Source of the DNA: Kushneria phosphatilytica
Lineage (GTDB): Bacteria > Pseudomonadota > Gammaproteobacteria > Pseudomonadales > Halomonadaceae
NCBI RefSeq assembly: GCF_008247605.1
Contig: NZ_CP043420.1
Span: 1,550,001-1,614,000 of the forward strand
Reading direction: 5' to 3'
DNA: 64,000 nucleotides
The notes beneath the pieces are model-generated. The model was not told the origin of the DNA, did not search any database, and worked only from the letters and a program-made list of their open reading frames with translations. The translations under genes were made by a program, and so were the position numbers. Shown piece after piece: positions 35,915 through 46,208 of the stretch; position 1 is the first letter of the stretch, and each line of letters begins with the position of its first letter.

Positions 35915-37369
35915 ATGATGGGGAGTGAGCGAGAGGCATGCCTGGAACAATGGCAGGCTCAGGAGGCGCTTGCCGAGGAAATGATTCCTCTGCTGGGACA
36001 GCTCTATCGCCAATACAACGTTGTACCACTACTGTATGGCCGGTCGCTGGTCAATCAGTCAGTGATCGGGATTCTCAAGCATCATCGTTATGCGCGTCGC
36101 GTGGCCGGTGTTGAGCTGACAGTGCGAGATACCTTCCCGATTCTCAAGCGGTTGCTGGAACTTTCGCCAGGCGCTTCGCACATTGATCTGGGTCAGCTGG
36201 CCAGAGGATTGGCGCAAAGTCCGCTGCGAAATGACCCGATGCGTTATCTGCGCGAAACTCTGGCACCGGTAGTGGATCGCCACCGGCAAGAAGCCGAGGC
36301 AGACTGTAGCGCCAGGGATGTCGTGCTTTACGGTTTTGGTCGGATCGGTCGCTTGTTGGCACGACTTCTGATCGAGCGTACCGGGAGCGGTTCGGCGCTT
36401 CGATTGCGAGCCATAGTGGTGCGTGGCGGTGCCGAAGACCTGGAGAAGCGGGTCAGTCTGCTGCGACGCGACTCAGTGCATGGTCCCTTTGCCGGCACCC
36501 TGACCCTTGACGAAGAGAATGGAGCCGTTATCGCCAACGGCAACTACATCCGGTTTTTGCATGCCGATTCACCCGAAGCCATCGACTATACCGAGTACGG
36601 AATCAGGGATGCGCTGGTGATTGATAACACCGGTTGCTGGCGGGATCGGGCAGGTCTGTCAAAACATCTGCAGGCACCGGGCGTGTCCAGAGTGTTGCTG
36701 ACAGCCCCTGGCAAGGGCGATATCCGCAATGTCGTCTTCGGGGTGAATCATCATGCGTTGCCAGATGATGAACGTATCGTATCGGCAGCCTCATGTACCA
36801 CCAACGCCATTGTGCCGATTCTCGGTGCAGTGCATGAGCGCTATGGTATTCGTCAGGGGCATGTGGAAACCGTGCATGCTTATACCAACGACCAGAATCT
36901 GATTGATAACCATCACAAGGGAGAACGGCGCGGGCGCAGTGCTGCACTTAATATGGTACTGACCGAAACAGGGGCCGCGAAGGCAGCCGCTCGGGCGTTA
37001 CCTGAGCTCGAAGGGCGCCTGACGGCCAGTGCCATTCGCGTACCGATTCCCGATGTGTCCATGGCCATTCTACATTTGAACCTGGAGCGTGAGGTGGATC
37101 GCGAAGGCATCAATGCCTACCTGCGTGAGTTGTCCCTTTCTTCGAAACAGCGCCGGCAGATTGATTATATCGACTCACCCGAAGTGGTTTCCTCGGATTT
37201 CATTGGCAACCGACACGCCGGAATCGTGGATGGCCGGGCGACCATAGCCGGTGAGCATCAGGTTGTGCTCTATGTCTGGTATGACAATGAATTCGGATAC
37301 AGTTGTCAGGTTGTTCGGCTGGTACAGCAAATGGCTGGGGTCAGGCTTTCTTCCCTGCCGGAGCAATAG
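35915..37369 (+). CDS. gap: Glyceraldehyde-3-phosphate dehydrogenase, long form with N-terminal extension
   Basis: This enzyme interconverts glyceraldehyde-3-phosphate and 1,3-bisphosphoglycerate. The 484-residue protein is much longer than classical GapA (about 335). Residues about 1-125 are an extra helical domain (YNVVPLLYGRSLVNQSVIGI; ELTVRDTFPILKRLLELSPG). The NAD domain follows (VVLYGFGRIGRLLARLL), with the catalytic cysteine at 294 (ASCTTNA), HAYTNDQN, and a C-terminal WYDNEFGYS. The same long form stands next to nqr in P. aeruginosa as I recall. Cofactor preference and direction (glycolytic or gluconeogenic) cannot be read reliably. AAGGAG precedes ATG 35915. A hairpin follows the stop. 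Confidence 0.92.
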   Translation: MMGSEREACLEQWQAQEALAEEMIPLLGQLYRQYNVVPLLYGRSLVNQSVIGILKHHRYARRVAGVELTVRDTFPILKRLLELSPGASHIDLGQLARGLAQSPLRNDPMRYLRETLAPVVDRHRQEAEADCSARDVVLYGFGRIGRLLARLLIERTGSGSALRLRAIVVRGGAEDLEKRVSLLRRDSVHGPFAGTLTLDEENGAVIANGNYIRFLHADSPEAIDYTEYGIRDALVIDNTGCWRDRAGLSKHLQAPGVSRVLLTAPGKGDIRNVVFGVNHHALPDDERIVSAASCTTNAIVPILGAVHERYGIRQGHVETVHAYTNDQNLIDNHHKGERRGRSAALNMVLTETGAAKAAARALPELEGRLTASAIRVPIPDVSMAILHLNLEREVDREGINAYLRELSLSSKQRRQIDYIDSPEVVSSDFIGNRHAGIVDGRATIAGEHQVVLYVWYDNEFGYSCQVVRLVQQMAGVRLSSLPEQ

Positions 37370-37381
37370 TCGAGTGCTTGT

Positions 37382-37409
37382 GACTGATCGGGTAAAAGCC
37401 TGATCAGTC
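37382..37409 (+). terminator. Hairpin after gap, possible terminator
   Basis: GACTGATC and GATCAGTC, extended by a G-T wobble and two G-C pairs, make an 11-bp stem with the loop TAAAAG. The downstream sequence is GCCTTTG, a weak T-tract. It separates gap from the nqr operon. Confidence 0.5.
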
Positions 37410-37638
37410 GCCTTTGCAGGGCTTATTTGCACCGTTCGAATAGTGGTATTTATCGGCCGCGGACCATATAATGCGGCCGATTTTCAGTGGGAACCCCTGT
37501 CGCGACTGCTTCCGATCATCGTCGATCGGATATCCCGCCCGCGAGGTAAAGCTCGAACACTATCGACCTCTCTGATCCGTGCTCGGGCGCTTCCCCTGAC
37601 CAGCAAATCGGTTTCAACTCTGGCAACTGGGCAAGTCC

Positions 37639-38994
37639 ATGATAGAAATCAAACGAGGCCTGGACCTTCCCATAGCGGGAGCGCCGGCTCGGCAGATCGA
37701 GTCGGGAAGTCATGTCGAGCATGTGGCAGTAATGGGTGTCGATTATATCGGCATGAAACCGACCATGTCGGTACGCGAGGGTGATCACGTCGCACGTGGA
37801 CAAACGCTGTTCACTGACAAGAAAACCGAAGGTGTACGCTACTGTGCCCCGGCGACTGGTGAAGTCGTGGCCATTAATCGTGGTGAGCGACGCCGCTTGT
37901 TGTCGGTAGTCATTCGAGTCGATGAGACTGGCTCACCCGAGCCGATAGCATTCGAGCCGGTTGATGACAGTGCACTCGAGAATATGGCTCGTGAGCAGAT
38001 TGTTGATTGGCTCAATCAGACCGGGCTCTGGGTGTCGCTGCGTACACGACCTTTTTCCCGAGTGCCGGCGCTTGATGCCGAGCCGGCAGATATCTTCGTC
38101 ACGGCCATGGATACCCATCCGCTGGCAGGTGATCCTGCCCTGGTTATCGCCGAACGTCGCGAGGCATTTGTCAAAGGCCTGGCGGTGCTGCGGCGACTCA
38201 CCCGTGGGCGTGTTTACGTCTGCCATGCGCCGGATGCCGATATCCCCGGCAGTGAACTTGAACGGGTACAGCACGAGAGTTTTCGTGGGCCTCATCCTGC
38301 CGGACTGGTCGGGACGCATATTCACTATCTGTCTCCCGTAGGGCTGGCACGCCAGGTCTGGCATATCGGCTATCAGGATGTCATCGCCATCGGTCTGCTG
38401 TTCGGCGAGGGGCGTTTGAACAGCGAGCGTGTCATCGCCATCGGGGGGCCACGAGCCCGGCAGCCCAGATTGGTCCGGACCCTGCTGGGTGCCAGTCTTG
38501 ATGAACTGTTGAAAGGTGAGATCGAGCAGCCCGACGATACTCGTGTCATTTCCGGCTCGGTCTTTGGTGGTACCACAGCACGTGGGGCACTGGCCTACCT
38601 GGGCCGTTTTCATGATCAGGTAAGTCTGGTCGAAGAGGGGGACAAGCATGCCTTCATGGGCTGGCTGTCCCCCGGACGCAAGCGTCACTCCGTGCTGGGT
38701 ATCTATCTATCTCGCTTTATCAAGCCGGCCGAATATCGTCCGAATACCAATACCAATGGTTCAGAACGGGCCATGGTGCCGGTTGGCAGTTACGAGACGG
38801 TCATGCCTCTGGATATCCTGCCTACCCAGCTGTTGCGGTCACTGATCGTCGGGGATATCGAATCGGCCATGGCGCTGGGATGCCTTGAGCTGGATGAGGA
38901 GGATCTGGCGCTGTGCACTTATGTTTGCCCCGGCAAGTATGAATACGGTCCGATCCTGCGTGAAAATCTGATGACGATCGAAAAAGAGGTGTGA
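37639..38994 (+). CDS. nqrA: Na+-translocating NADH:quinone reductase subunit A
   Basis: NqrA is the peripheral, cofactor-poor subunit of Na+-NQR that contributes to the ubiquinone site. The 451-residue protein begins [18 protein letters not shown] and has the KTDKK-like [19 protein letters not shown] region, and [17 protein letters not shown] [19 protein letters not shown]. It is the first gene of nqrABCDEF, which couples NADH oxidation to sodium export. About 270 bases separate it from gap, with a possible terminator between. A promoter should lie between 37410 and 37638, and I see no confident pair. The ribosome binding site is weak (GGGCAAG). Confidence 0.96.
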   Translation: MIEIKRGLDLPIAGAPARQIESGSHVEHVAVMGVDYIGMKPTMSVREGDHVARGQTLFTDKKTEGVRYCAPATGEVVAINRGERRRLLSVVIRVDETGSPEPIAFEPVDDSALENMAREQIVDWLNQTGLWVSLRTRPFSRVPALDAEPADIFVTAMDTHPLAGDPALVIAERREAFVKGLAVLRRLTRGRVYVCHAPDADIPGSELERVQHESFRGPHPAGLVGTHIHYLSPVGLARQVWHIGYQDVIAIGLLFGEGRLNSERVIAIGGPRARQPRLVRTLLGASLDELLKGEIEQPDDTRVISGSVFGGTTARGALAYLGRFHDQVSLVEEGDKHAFMGWLSPGRKRHSVLGIYLSRFIKPAEYRPNTNTNGSERAMVPVGSYETVMPLDILPTQLLRSLIVGDIESAMALGCLELDEEDLALCTYVCPGKYEYGPILRENLMTIEKEV

Positions 38995-38997
38995 CGC

Positions 38998-40227
38998 ATG
39001 GGTATTCGTCGCTATCTGGATAACATTGCGCCGCACTTTCATCAGGGCGGTCGGTTCGAGCGCTACTACGCCTTGTATGAAGCGGTCGATACCATTTTCT
39101 ACTCTCCGCCGACGGTGACCCGCAGCACTGCCCACGTGCGTGACGGCATTGATCTCAAGCGGATCATGATCACAGTCTGGTTATGTACCTTTCCGGCGAT
39201 GTTCTTCGGGATGTACAACACCGGACTGCAGGCCAATCTGGCGATTGCCGATGGCGCCGGTTCGCTTGCCGGATGGCGTGAGGCCATCACCATGGCATTG
39301 GCGGGCAGTCATGATCCGCAGAGTATCTGGGCGAATTTCGTGCTGGGTGCGACCTGGTTCATTCCCATCTATGCGGTCACGTTTATCGTGGGCGGTTTCT
39401 GGGAAGTGCTGTTTGCAGTTCGTCGCGGCCATGAGGTCAATGAAGGCTTCTTCGTGACCTCGGTACTGTTTGCCCTGACCCTGCCTGCCACTGCACCGCT
39501 CTGGCAGGTGGCGCTTGGTATTACCTTCGGTGTGGTGATTGGCAAGGAAGTTTTCGGGGGGACTGGCAAGAATTTCCTCAATCCGGCACTGACCGGGCGA
39601 GCGTTTCTCTATTTCGCCTATCCCGCGCAGATGTCAGGAGATTCGGTCTGGGTGCCGGCTGATGGCTATAGCGGGGCGACTGCACTGTCTACCGCTGCTC
39701 AGAATGGTCTGCATCAACTGATGACTCAGACCAGCTGGAGCGATGCCTTCCTCGGTTTCATGCAGGGATCAATCGGGGAAACCTCGACACTGATGATCTT
39801 CATTGGTGCCGCGGTATTGCTCTGGACCCGGATTGCCTCCTGGCGAATCATGCTGGGCACGTTGCTGGGCATGGCGGCTACAGCTTCGCTGTTCAACTGG
39901 ATGGGGTCGACCACCAACCCGATGTTTGCAGTGCCATGGTATTGGCATCTGGTAATGGGTGGTTTCGCCTTCGGTATGGTCTTCATGGCAACCGACCCGG
40001 TATCGGCCTCGATGACCAATCCCGGCAAGCTTTGTTTCGGTGCGCTGATCGGTGTCATGACAGTACTGATCCGGGTGGCCAATCCAGCTTTCCCTGAAGG
40101 GGTCATGCTGGCGATTCTGTTTGCCAACCTGTTTGCGCCGCTGATGGATCATTTCGTGATCCAGGCCAATATCAAGCGCCGTCAGAAACGTCTGGCGATG
40201 ATCGATACCGGACGAGAGGTGGCATAA
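38998..40227 (+). CDS. nqrB: Na+-translocating NADH:quinone reductase subunit B
   Basis: NqrB is a membrane subunit with covalent FMN and riboflavin and forms part of the Na+ path. The 409-residue protein has about nine membrane segments. The flavinylation motif SGATALS places the FMN-linked threonine at residue 228. [16 protein letters not shown] (a conserved C-terminal loop) and [20 protein letters not shown] confirm the family. The FMN is normally attached by ApbE, which is not encoded in this window. The gene starts three bases after nqrA and abuts nqrC. Confidence 0.97.
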   Translation: MGIRRYLDNIAPHFHQGGRFERYYALYEAVDTIFYSPPTVTRSTAHVRDGIDLKRIMITVWLCTFPAMFFGMYNTGLQANLAIADGAGSLAGWREAITMALAGSHDPQSIWANFVLGATWFIPIYAVTFIVGGFWEVLFAVRRGHEVNEGFFVTSVLFALTLPATAPLWQVALGITFGVVIGKEVFGGTGKNFLNPALTGRAFLYFAYPAQMSGDSVWVPADGYSGATALSTAAQNGLHQLMTQTSWSDAFLGFMQGSIGETSTLMIFIGAAVLLWTRIASWRIMLGTLLGMAATASLFNWMGSTTNPMFAVPWYWHLVMGGFAFGMVFMATDPVSASMTNPGKLCFGALIGVMTVLIRVANPAFPEGVMLAILFANLFAPLMDHFVIQANIKRRQKRLAMIDTGREVA

Positions 40228-41013
40228 ATGGCAGCCAACAAGAACTCCGTTGCCCGTACGCTGATCGTCGCGCTGGTGCTCTGTGTGGTTTGCTCGGTGG
40301 TGGTTTCAACCGCTGCCGTGGCACTGCGTCCCAAGCAGCAGCAGAACGAGGAGCTGGATCGCAAGAGCAATATTCTCCGGGTCGCCGGGCTCTATGAGTC
40401 AGGGCGCAGTATCCAGTCGCAGTTTGCGCAGATTACACCCCGAGTGGTAAATCTGAATACAGGCGAATATGACGACAGTATCGATCCGGAGAAATACGAT
40501 CAGCTGGCGGCAGCGGCTGATCCTTCGGAATCCCGCACGCTGAGTGGTCCGGATGATCGTGCCGGTATTGGCCGGCGTGAGAATTACGCCACGGTCTATC
40601 TGGTCGGCGACCCTGATAATCCTGATGAAATCATTCTGCCGGTGCGAGGACAGGGGCTCTGGTCGCTGATGCTGGGTTATCTGGCGCTCAAGGGAGATGG
40701 CAATACTGTCGTAGGGCTCTCCTTCTACCAGCAGGGCGAAACCCCAGGGCTGGGCGGCAAGGTCGACAGCGCGCACTGGAAGTCACTGTGGCCGGGCAAG
40801 GAGATCTATCCCGATGACAGCATGAACCCCGCCATACGCCTGGTGAAAGGCGGCGTTGACAGTAATACGCCGGATGCCGAACACAAGGTGGATGCGCTCT
40901 CGGGGGCGACCCTGACGAGTCGTGGGGTGACCAATCTCATGCAGTTCTGGCTGGGCGACGAGGGATTTTCCAAATATCTCGCGCGCTTCCGTGACGTGTC
41001 TCAAGGAGTCTGA
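40228..41013 (+). CDS. nqrC: Na+-translocating NADH:quinone reductase subunit C
   Basis: NqrC carries a second covalent FMN. The 261-residue protein has a single N-terminal membrane helix ([20 protein letters not shown]) and a periplasmic flavodomain with the flavinylation motif SGATLT, whose modified threonine is at residue 228. Other family blocks are [15 protein letters not shown] and [12 protein letters not shown]. Its ATG immediately follows the nqrB stop. Maturation needs ApbE, not present here. Confidence 0.96.
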   Translation: MAANKNSVARTLIVALVLCVVCSVVVSTAAVALRPKQQQNEELDRKSNILRVAGLYESGRSIQSQFAQITPRVVNLNTGEYDDSIDPEKYDQLAAAADPSESRTLSGPDDRAGIGRRENYATVYLVGDPDNPDEIILPVRGQGLWSLMLGYLALKGDGNTVVGLSFYQQGETPGLGGKVDSAHWKSLWPGKEIYPDDSMNPAIRLVKGGVDSNTPDAEHKVDALSGATLTSRGVTNLMQFWLGDEGFSKYLARFRDVSQGV

Positions 41014-41015
41014 TC

Positions 41016-41687
41016 ATGGCGAATACCGATACGCCCACCGGCGTGCTGACGACGCCGATCTTCCGCAACAATCCGATTACCCTGCAGATCCTGGGGATCT
41101 GTTCGGCGCTGGCGGTAACCAACTCCATGCAGACCGCCCTGGTAATGGGCATTGCGGTGAGTCTGGTAACGGCCTTCTCGAGTTTCTTCGTGTCGCTGAT
41201 TCGTCACCAGATGCCTTCCTCGATTCGAATCATCGTGCAGATGACCATCATTGCTTCCCTGGTCATCGTGGTTGATCAGGTACTACGTGCCTATGCCTAT
41301 GACATCTCCAAGCAATTGTCGGTTTTCGTGGGCCTGATCATCACCAACTGTATTGTCATGGGACGTGCCGAAGCCTATGCCATGCAGAACGGCCCGGTCA
41401 TGAGCTTTCTCGATGGGATCGGCAATGGCCTGGGATATACCGTGATCCTGCTCATTGTTGGCTTTTTTCGTGAACTGCTGGGCGCAGGTGCCATCTTCGG
41501 CATTACCGTACTGCCAACGGTCAGCAACGGCGGGTGGTATGTTCCCAATGGGTTGATGCTGCTACCGCCTTCGGCGTTTTTCGTGATTGGGCTGCTGATC
41601 TGGGGATTGCGCAGTCTCAGTCCTGAGCAGGTGGAAACCACCGAATACCGGATCAGGCCGAACACTCGTCCGCTGGAGGCCTTCTGA
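41016..41687 (+). CDS. nqrD: Na+-translocating NADH:quinone reductase subunit D
   Basis: NqrD is an integral membrane subunit, homologous to RnfE, with six membrane segments. With NqrE it holds the intramembrane iron centre through conserved cysteines ([14 protein letters not shown] here). The 223-residue length, and motifs such as [20 protein letters not shown] and [14 protein letters not shown], are typical. The stop shares one base with the nqrE start (TGATG). Confidence 0.96.
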   Translation: MANTDTPTGVLTTPIFRNNPITLQILGICSALAVTNSMQTALVMGIAVSLVTAFSSFFVSLIRHQMPSSIRIIVQMTIIASLVIVVDQVLRAYAYDISKQLSVFVGLIITNCIVMGRAEAYAMQNGPVMSFLDGIGNGLGYTVILLIVGFFRELLGAGAIFGITVLPTVSNGGWYVPNGLMLLPPSAFFVIGLLIWGLRSLSPEQVETTEYRIRPNTRPLEAF

Positions 41688-42307
41688 TGTTCGAGCACTA
41701 TTTGAGTCTGTTCATCAAGGCCGTCTTCGTTGAAAACATGGCGCTGGCCTTTTTCCTTGGCATGTGTACCTTCCTGGCGGTTTCCAAGAAGGTCTCCTCG
41801 GCGATCGGGCTGGGCGTTGCCGTTATCGTGGTATTGACCATCACGGTACCGGTCAACAATCTGATTCTGCACTATCTGCTGGGGCCGGGGGCGCTCAGCT
41901 GGACCGGTATGGATGGCGCCGGACAGATTGATCTGACTTTCCTCGGCCTGCTCAGCTACATCGGTGTGATCGCCGCACTGGTACAGATTCTCGAGATGTT
42001 CCTCGACAAGTTCGTGCCTTCTCTTTACAACACCCTGGGCGTTTATCTACCGCTGATTACGGTGAACTGCGCCATTCTTGGCGCTTCGTTGTTCATGGTT
42101 CAGCGCGACTATGCCTTCGGTGAGTCGGTTGTATATGGCCTTGGGGCTGGCGTCGGCTGGGCACTGGCCATTACCGCCCTGGCGGGGATTCGCGAGAAGC
42201 TCAAGTACAGCGATGTACCCGCGGGACTTCAGGGGCTGGGCATTACCTTTCTGACGGTTGGGCTGATGTCACTTGGCTTCATGTCCTTCTCCGGCGTGCA
42301 GCTTTAA
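41687..42307 (+). CDS. nqrE: Na+-translocating NADH:quinone reductase subunit E
   Basis: NqrE is the RnfA-homologous membrane subunit, with six membrane segments and 206 residues. Cysteines in [13 protein letters not shown] and [15 protein letters not shown] are positioned to bind the NqrD/NqrE iron centre. It forms part of the electron path from NqrF to NqrC. It starts within the nqrD stop and is separated from nqrF by 47 bases. Confidence 0.96.
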   Translation: MFEHYLSLFIKAVFVENMALAFFLGMCTFLAVSKKVSSAIGLGVAVIVVLTITVPVNNLILHYLLGPGALSWTGMDGAGQIDLTFLGLLSYIGVIAALVQILEMFLDKFVPSLYNTLGVYLPLITVNCAILGASLFMVQRDYAFGESVVYGLGAGVGWALAITALAGIREKLKYSDVPAGLQGLGITFLTVGLMSLGFMSFSGVQL

Positions 42308-42354
42308 GCCGCGGCCGTGTCCCCCAACAGAATGACGGATAACAGGTAACAGAC

Positions 42355-43587
42355 ATGGTCGATACATCCGTAATCCTGCTCGGTGTCGTCATGTTCACGG
42401 TGATCGTCCTCGGGCTGGTGGTCGTGATTCTGGCAGCCCGTAGCCGGCTGGTCAGCAGTGGCGACGTCACCATCGAGATCAACGATGATCCTGACAACAC
42501 CCTGACCACCCAGGCGGGTGGAAAGCTGCTGCAGACTCTGGCCGCCAATGGCATCTTTCTCTCTTCTGCCTGTGGCGGTGGAGGCTCCTGTGCCCAGTGC
42601 AAATGCCGGGTACAGGATGGTGGTGGATCAATTCTGCCGACCGAGGAGAGCCATTTCACCATGGGTGAAAAGAAGGAGGGGTGGCGGCTCTCCTGTCAGG
42701 TACCGGTCAAGCAGAACATGAAGATTCAGGTCCCTGAGGAAGTGTTCGGGGTCAAGAAGTGGGAGTGCACGGTCGTGTCCAACGACAATGTGGCCACCTT
42801 CATCAAGGAACTGACCCTGAAACTACCGGAAGGCGAGGATGTGGCGTTTCGGGCAGGGGGCTACATGCAGCTTGAAGCGCCGCCCTACGACATTGCTTTC
42901 AGCGACTTCGATATTCCCGAAGAGTATCGCGGTGACTGGGAAAAGTTCGGGCTGTTCAATGTGCGCGGCAAGACTACCGAGCCGGTAATCCGTGCCTACT
43001 CGATGGCCAACTATCCTGAAGAGCGCGGTATTCTCAAGTTCAATATACGTATTGCTACGCCGCCTCCGAAAAGTGAGCATCCCCCGGGGCTGATGTCGAC
43101 CTGGGTCTTCAATCTCAAGGAAGGCGACAAGGTGACCGTCTATGGGCCCTTCGGTGAATTTTTTGCTCGTGATACCGATGCCGAGATGATCTTCATTGGT
43201 GGTGGCGCCGGCATGGCACCCATGCGTAGTCATATCTTCGATCAGCTCAAGCGACTGGGCAGTGATCGCAAGATCTCGTTCTGGTACGGGGCGCGATCAA
43301 TGCGCGAGTCGTTCTATAATGATGAATACGATCAGCTGGCTCTCGAAAATGCCAATTTCGAATGGCATCTGGCACTTTCCGATCCGCAGCCCGAGGATCA
43401 GTGGGAAGGCCCAACGGGCTTTATTCACAATGTGCTGTACGAGCGTTATCTGAAGGATCATCCGGCGCCCGAGGACTGCGAATACTACATGTGTGGTCCG
43501 CCGATGATGAATGCCTCCGTGATCAAGATGCTTACCGATATGGGGGTTGAGCCGGAAAACATCCTGCTGGATGATTTCGGCGGCTGA
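42355..43587 (+). CDS. nqrF: Na+-translocating NADH:quinone reductase subunit F
   Basis: NqrF is the NADH-oxidising subunit. The 410-residue protein has one N-terminal membrane helix (residues about 5-27) and a 2Fe-2S ferredoxin domain with Cys73, Cys79, Cys82 and Cys114 ([14 protein letters not shown]). It then has a ferredoxin-reductase domain binding FAD ([11 protein letters not shown]) and NADH ([21 protein letters not shown] near the end). The spacing of the cysteines matches V. cholerae NqrF shifted by three residues. A hairpin terminator candidate follows before nqrM. Confidence 0.97.
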   Translation: MVDTSVILLGVVMFTVIVLGLVVVILAARSRLVSSGDVTIEINDDPDNTLTTQAGGKLLQTLAANGIFLSSACGGGGSCAQCKCRVQDGGGSILPTEESHFTMGEKKEGWRLSCQVPVKQNMKIQVPEEVFGVKKWECTVVSNDNVATFIKELTLKLPEGEDVAFRAGGYMQLEAPPYDIAFSDFDIPEEYRGDWEKFGLFNVRGKTTEPVIRAYSMANYPEERGILKFNIRIATPPPKSEHPPGLMSTWVFNLKEGDKVTVYGPFGEFFARDTDAEMIFIGGGAGMAPMRSHIFDQLKRLGSDRKISFWYGARSMRESFYNDEYDQLALENANFEWHLALSDPQPEDQWEGPTGFIHNVLYERYLKDHPAPEDCEYYMCGPPMMNASVIKMLTDMGVEPENILLDDFGG

Positions 43588-43604
43588 TCGCAAACTCGTT
43601 TGGG

Positions 43605-43640
43605 AAGGCGCCAGGGGTAGATAATGCCTCGGCGCCTTTT
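43605..43640 (+). terminator. Hairpin between nqrF and nqrM, possible attenuator/terminator
   Basis: AAGGCGCC and GGCGCCTT form an 8-bp stem, with an inner AGG/CCT pairing after a bulge, followed by TTGCC. It could lower nqrM expression relative to nqrA-F. The T-tract is short. Confidence 0.5.
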
Positions 43641-43727
43641 GCCATGAAACAGCTCTATTTGCCTGGCGGGGCCGGCCTCTGCCGAACAGATGCCTTGCCG
43701 GAGGAGAAGAGCAGGGAGGATGTTGTG

Positions 43728-43964
43728 ATGACTACCTGGTTACTGGTACTGGCGGCCATGCTGCTGTTGGTGACGGCCATGTCAATTGGTGTACTGCTCG
43801 GGCGTAAACCGATTGCCGGCTCCTGTGGCGGTCTTAATCGGCTGGGAATGAAGGAAGGGTGTGATATCTGTGGTGGCAACGATGATGTCTGCGAAAAGCG
43901 GACTCGAGAGGTCAGCGCCCAGGGGCGCGCGGATCTCGCCGTCGATGCCATGCGTCGACGCTAA
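43728..43964 (+). CDS. nqrM: NqrM, Na+-NQR maturation protein
   Basis: NqrM (DUF539 family) is a small membrane-anchored protein needed for Na+-NQR assembly, thought to deliver iron to the NqrD/NqrE site. The 78-residue protein has one N-terminal helix (WLLVLAAMLLLVTAMSIGVL). Four cysteines follow in CGGLNRLGMKEGCDIC and DDVC. GGAGGA lies 7 bases before ATG 43728. A longer frame from 43644 is rejected. In relatives apbE often lies between nqrF and nqrM, and here there is none. Confidence 0.92.
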   Translation: MTTWLLVLAAMLLLVTAMSIGVLLGRKPIAGSCGGLNRLGMKEGCDICGGNDDVCEKRTREVSAQGRADLAVDAMRRR

Positions 43965-43992
43965 AGCCTGATCAGGGAGTGGATGCCGCGGT

Positions 43993-45384
43993 ATGGCCGT
44001 TTATCATTATGATGTTGTTGTCATCGGTTCGGGTCCGGCCGGCGAAAGTGCCGCGATCAATGCGTCCAAGCATGACAAGCGCGTTGCCATTGTTGAGGCG
44101 CAATCCACTGTAGGTGGCAATTGTACTCACCGTGGCACGATTCCTTCCAAGGCATTGCGTCATGCAGTCAAACAGCTGATGCAGTTTCGTGACAATCCGC
44201 TGTTTCGTGAAATTGCCGAACCGCGCGGCGTGTCGTTCCCTCGTATGCTGGAGCGCTCGCGACGAGTGATCGAGCAGCAGGTCGAAATGCGCACAGCCTT
44301 TTATAATCGAAACCGTATCGATGTTTATCATGGGACGGCCAGCTTCAATGATGCTCATACACTTGTGGTACGAGATGCCCATGAGGGTCATGAAGAGCTC
44401 GGCGCCGACGAATTTGTCATTGCCACTGGTTCACGCCCCTATCGTCCGAGGGATATCAATTTCCGTCATCCGCGTATCTTCTGTTCTGATACCATTCTTG
44501 GCCTGTCGCATACGCCGCGGCGCATGATCATTTATGGTGCCGGGGTGATCGGTTCGGAATATGCCTCCATTTTTTCCGGTCTGGGGGTCAAGGTCGATCT
44601 GATTGATACTCGTGATCGACTATTGTCTTTTCTGGACGACGAGATCAGCGATGCGCTTTCCTATCACTTGCGCAACAACGGCGTACAGATCCGTCACAAC
44701 GAAGAGTATGAACGGGTCGAAGGTGATGATGCCGGGGTGACGCTCTATCTCAAATCAGGCAAGCGGCTGCGCGCTGATACCTTCATGTGGGCCAATGGCC
44801 GCACAGGCAATACTGATCAGTTGGGATTGGAAAATATCGGATTGGAGACCAATTCGCGTGGTCAGGTACAGGTTGATGAGCATTATTGCACGGCGCTGGC
44901 ACACGTTCATGCTGCCGGTGATGTGATCGGTTGGCCGAGTCTGGCCAGTGCTGCCTATGATCAGGGCCGCTCCGCTTCCGGCGATGCCATGAATACCTCC
45001 TTTCGTTACGTCAATGATATTCCCACCGGCATTTACACCATCCCTGAGATCAGTTCACTGGGTCGAAACGAGCGGGAGCTGACTGAAGCGCGGGTACCCT
45101 ATGAAGTGGGGCAGGCTTTCTTCAAGGATACCGCTCGGGCGCAGATTACCGGCGATACGGTGGGCATGCTGAAGATTCTGTTTCATCCTGAAACACTGGA
45201 GATATTCGGTATCCATTGTTTCGGAGATCAGGCTTCCGAGATCGTTCACATCGGTCAGGCGATCATGAACCAGCCGGGCGAAGCCAATACATTGAACTAC
45301 TTCGTCAATACGACCTTCAATTACCCGACCATGGCAGAAGCCTATAGGATTGCGGCCTATAACGGGCTCAATCGAGTCTGTTGA
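43993..45384 (+). CDS. sthA: Soluble pyridine nucleotide transhydrogenase SthA
   Basis: SthA moves reducing equivalents between NADPH and NAD+ and drains excess NADPH. The 463-residue flavoprotein has the FAD loop [13 protein letters not shown] and the segment [19 protein letters not shown], which lacks the redox-active disulfide of related reductases (only one cysteine). A second nucleotide loop ([19 protein letters not shown]) and a C-terminal dimerisation domain complete the protein. It directly follows nqrM, as sth follows the nqr locus in P. aeruginosa as I recall, so the NADH and NADPH pools are handled by neighbours. Confidence 0.96.
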   Translation: MAVYHYDVVVIGSGPAGESAAINASKHDKRVAIVEAQSTVGGNCTHRGTIPSKALRHAVKQLMQFRDNPLFREIAEPRGVSFPRMLERSRRVIEQQVEMRTAFYNRNRIDVYHGTASFNDAHTLVVRDAHEGHEELGADEFVIATGSRPYRPRDINFRHPRIFCSDTILGLSHTPRRMIIYGAGVIGSEYASIFSGLGVKVDLIDTRDRLLSFLDDEISDALSYHLRNNGVQIRHNEEYERVEGDDAGVTLYLKSGKRLRADTFMWANGRTGNTDQLGLENIGLETNSRGQVQVDEHYCTALAHVHAAGDVIGWPSLASAAYDQGRSASGDAMNTSFRYVNDIPTGIYTIPEISSLGRNERELTEARVPYEVGQAFFKDTARAQITGDTVGMLKILFHPETLEIFGIHCFGDQASEIVHIGQAIMNQPGEANTLNYFVNTTFNYPTMAEAYRIAAYNGLNRVC

Positions 45385-45405
45385 AAGCTCGTTTTGAGCG
45401 GCAGC

Positions 45406-46179
45406 TCAGCCATCCTGTTGTCCTCTGCTCTCGCGGCGTACCGCCATAATGAAGTTCTTGCCGAAGCGATCTGCGCCATGATTGCGTTCCAGCATGCGCT
45501 GGGCAAACATTCGCCAATAAATGAACAGGCCGCCCAGCAGAAAGAGAATGCTGGCAAAGGTGAACTGGCTGGCCGCCAACCGATAGATAGCGGTTTTATC
45601 ACCTGAGCTTTCAAAGTGGATCAGGTAGGGGACGGACGCGACGACAAACAACGCCGAGCCGACAATAAAGGTGGCAAGTGTGAAGTTGAACAGTTCCATG
45701 TAGAGTTTTGACGGCGCATCGACCAGTTGTAATAGATTGGCGCAGGCGCCTACAACGAAAAAAATTGATCCCACGATAAAACACCATGCGCCGGCTTGTT
45801 CCATCGCCAGCCAGGGCAGAAATAGCAGGCTGCCGATGGCAAACAGGATACTGCCGCTCACATAATTGAGAGCGGCTACCAGCTCTATATGATCGGCGCT
45901 CGTGCCTGTTCGGTGCCTTCGCCAGTAGCGTAGCGTTTCGAACAGGTCATGTGCGGTGACCAGCAGGTAACAGAGTGATCCCACGAAGAATAGCCAGGCG
46001 CCAATACGTTGATAGTCGGCCAGTGAAGGAAAGAACAGAATACTCCCCAGTATGAACAGTAGACCGCCCAGTTTATAGGTGAAGGCGTTGACGTTTTCCC
46101 AGCGAAAGTGAGAAGCGTGCCCGATACCCTTGTGTGATGGGCTGAAAAGGCGCTGTCGACTGGTCACCAGATGTGGCAT
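45406..46179 (-). CDS. YrhK-like multi-pass membrane protein
   Basis: A 257-residue membrane protein with about seven hydrophobic segments arranged as repeated YrhK-like units. These begin GGLLFILGSILFFPSLADYQ, then GSILFAIGSLLFLPWLAMEQ, each followed by GAWLFFVGSLCYLL-type segments (GAWCFIVGSIFFVVGA). The internal repeats suggest duplication of a YrhK unit. The function of YrhK proteins is unknown. AGGAGAG precedes the ATG. It lies at the end of a minus-strand accessory segment with the Tus-like gene, 29 bases away, probably co-transcribed. Confidence 0.8.
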   Translation of the reverse strand: MPHLVTSRQRLFSPSHKGIGHASHFRWENVNAFTYKLGGLLFILGSILFFPSLADYQRIGAWLFFVGSLCYLLVTAHDLFETLRYWRRHRTGTSADHIELVAALNYVSGSILFAIGSLLFLPWLAMEQAGAWCFIVGSIFFVVGACANLLQLVDAPSKLYMELFNFTLATFIVGSALFVVASVPYLIHFESSGDKTAIYRLAASQFTFASILFLLGGLFIYWRMFAQRMLERNHGADRFGKNFIMAVRRESRGQQDG

Positions 46180-46208
46180 CGGGCTCTCCTGGTAGGTGAA
46201 TGAATCGT

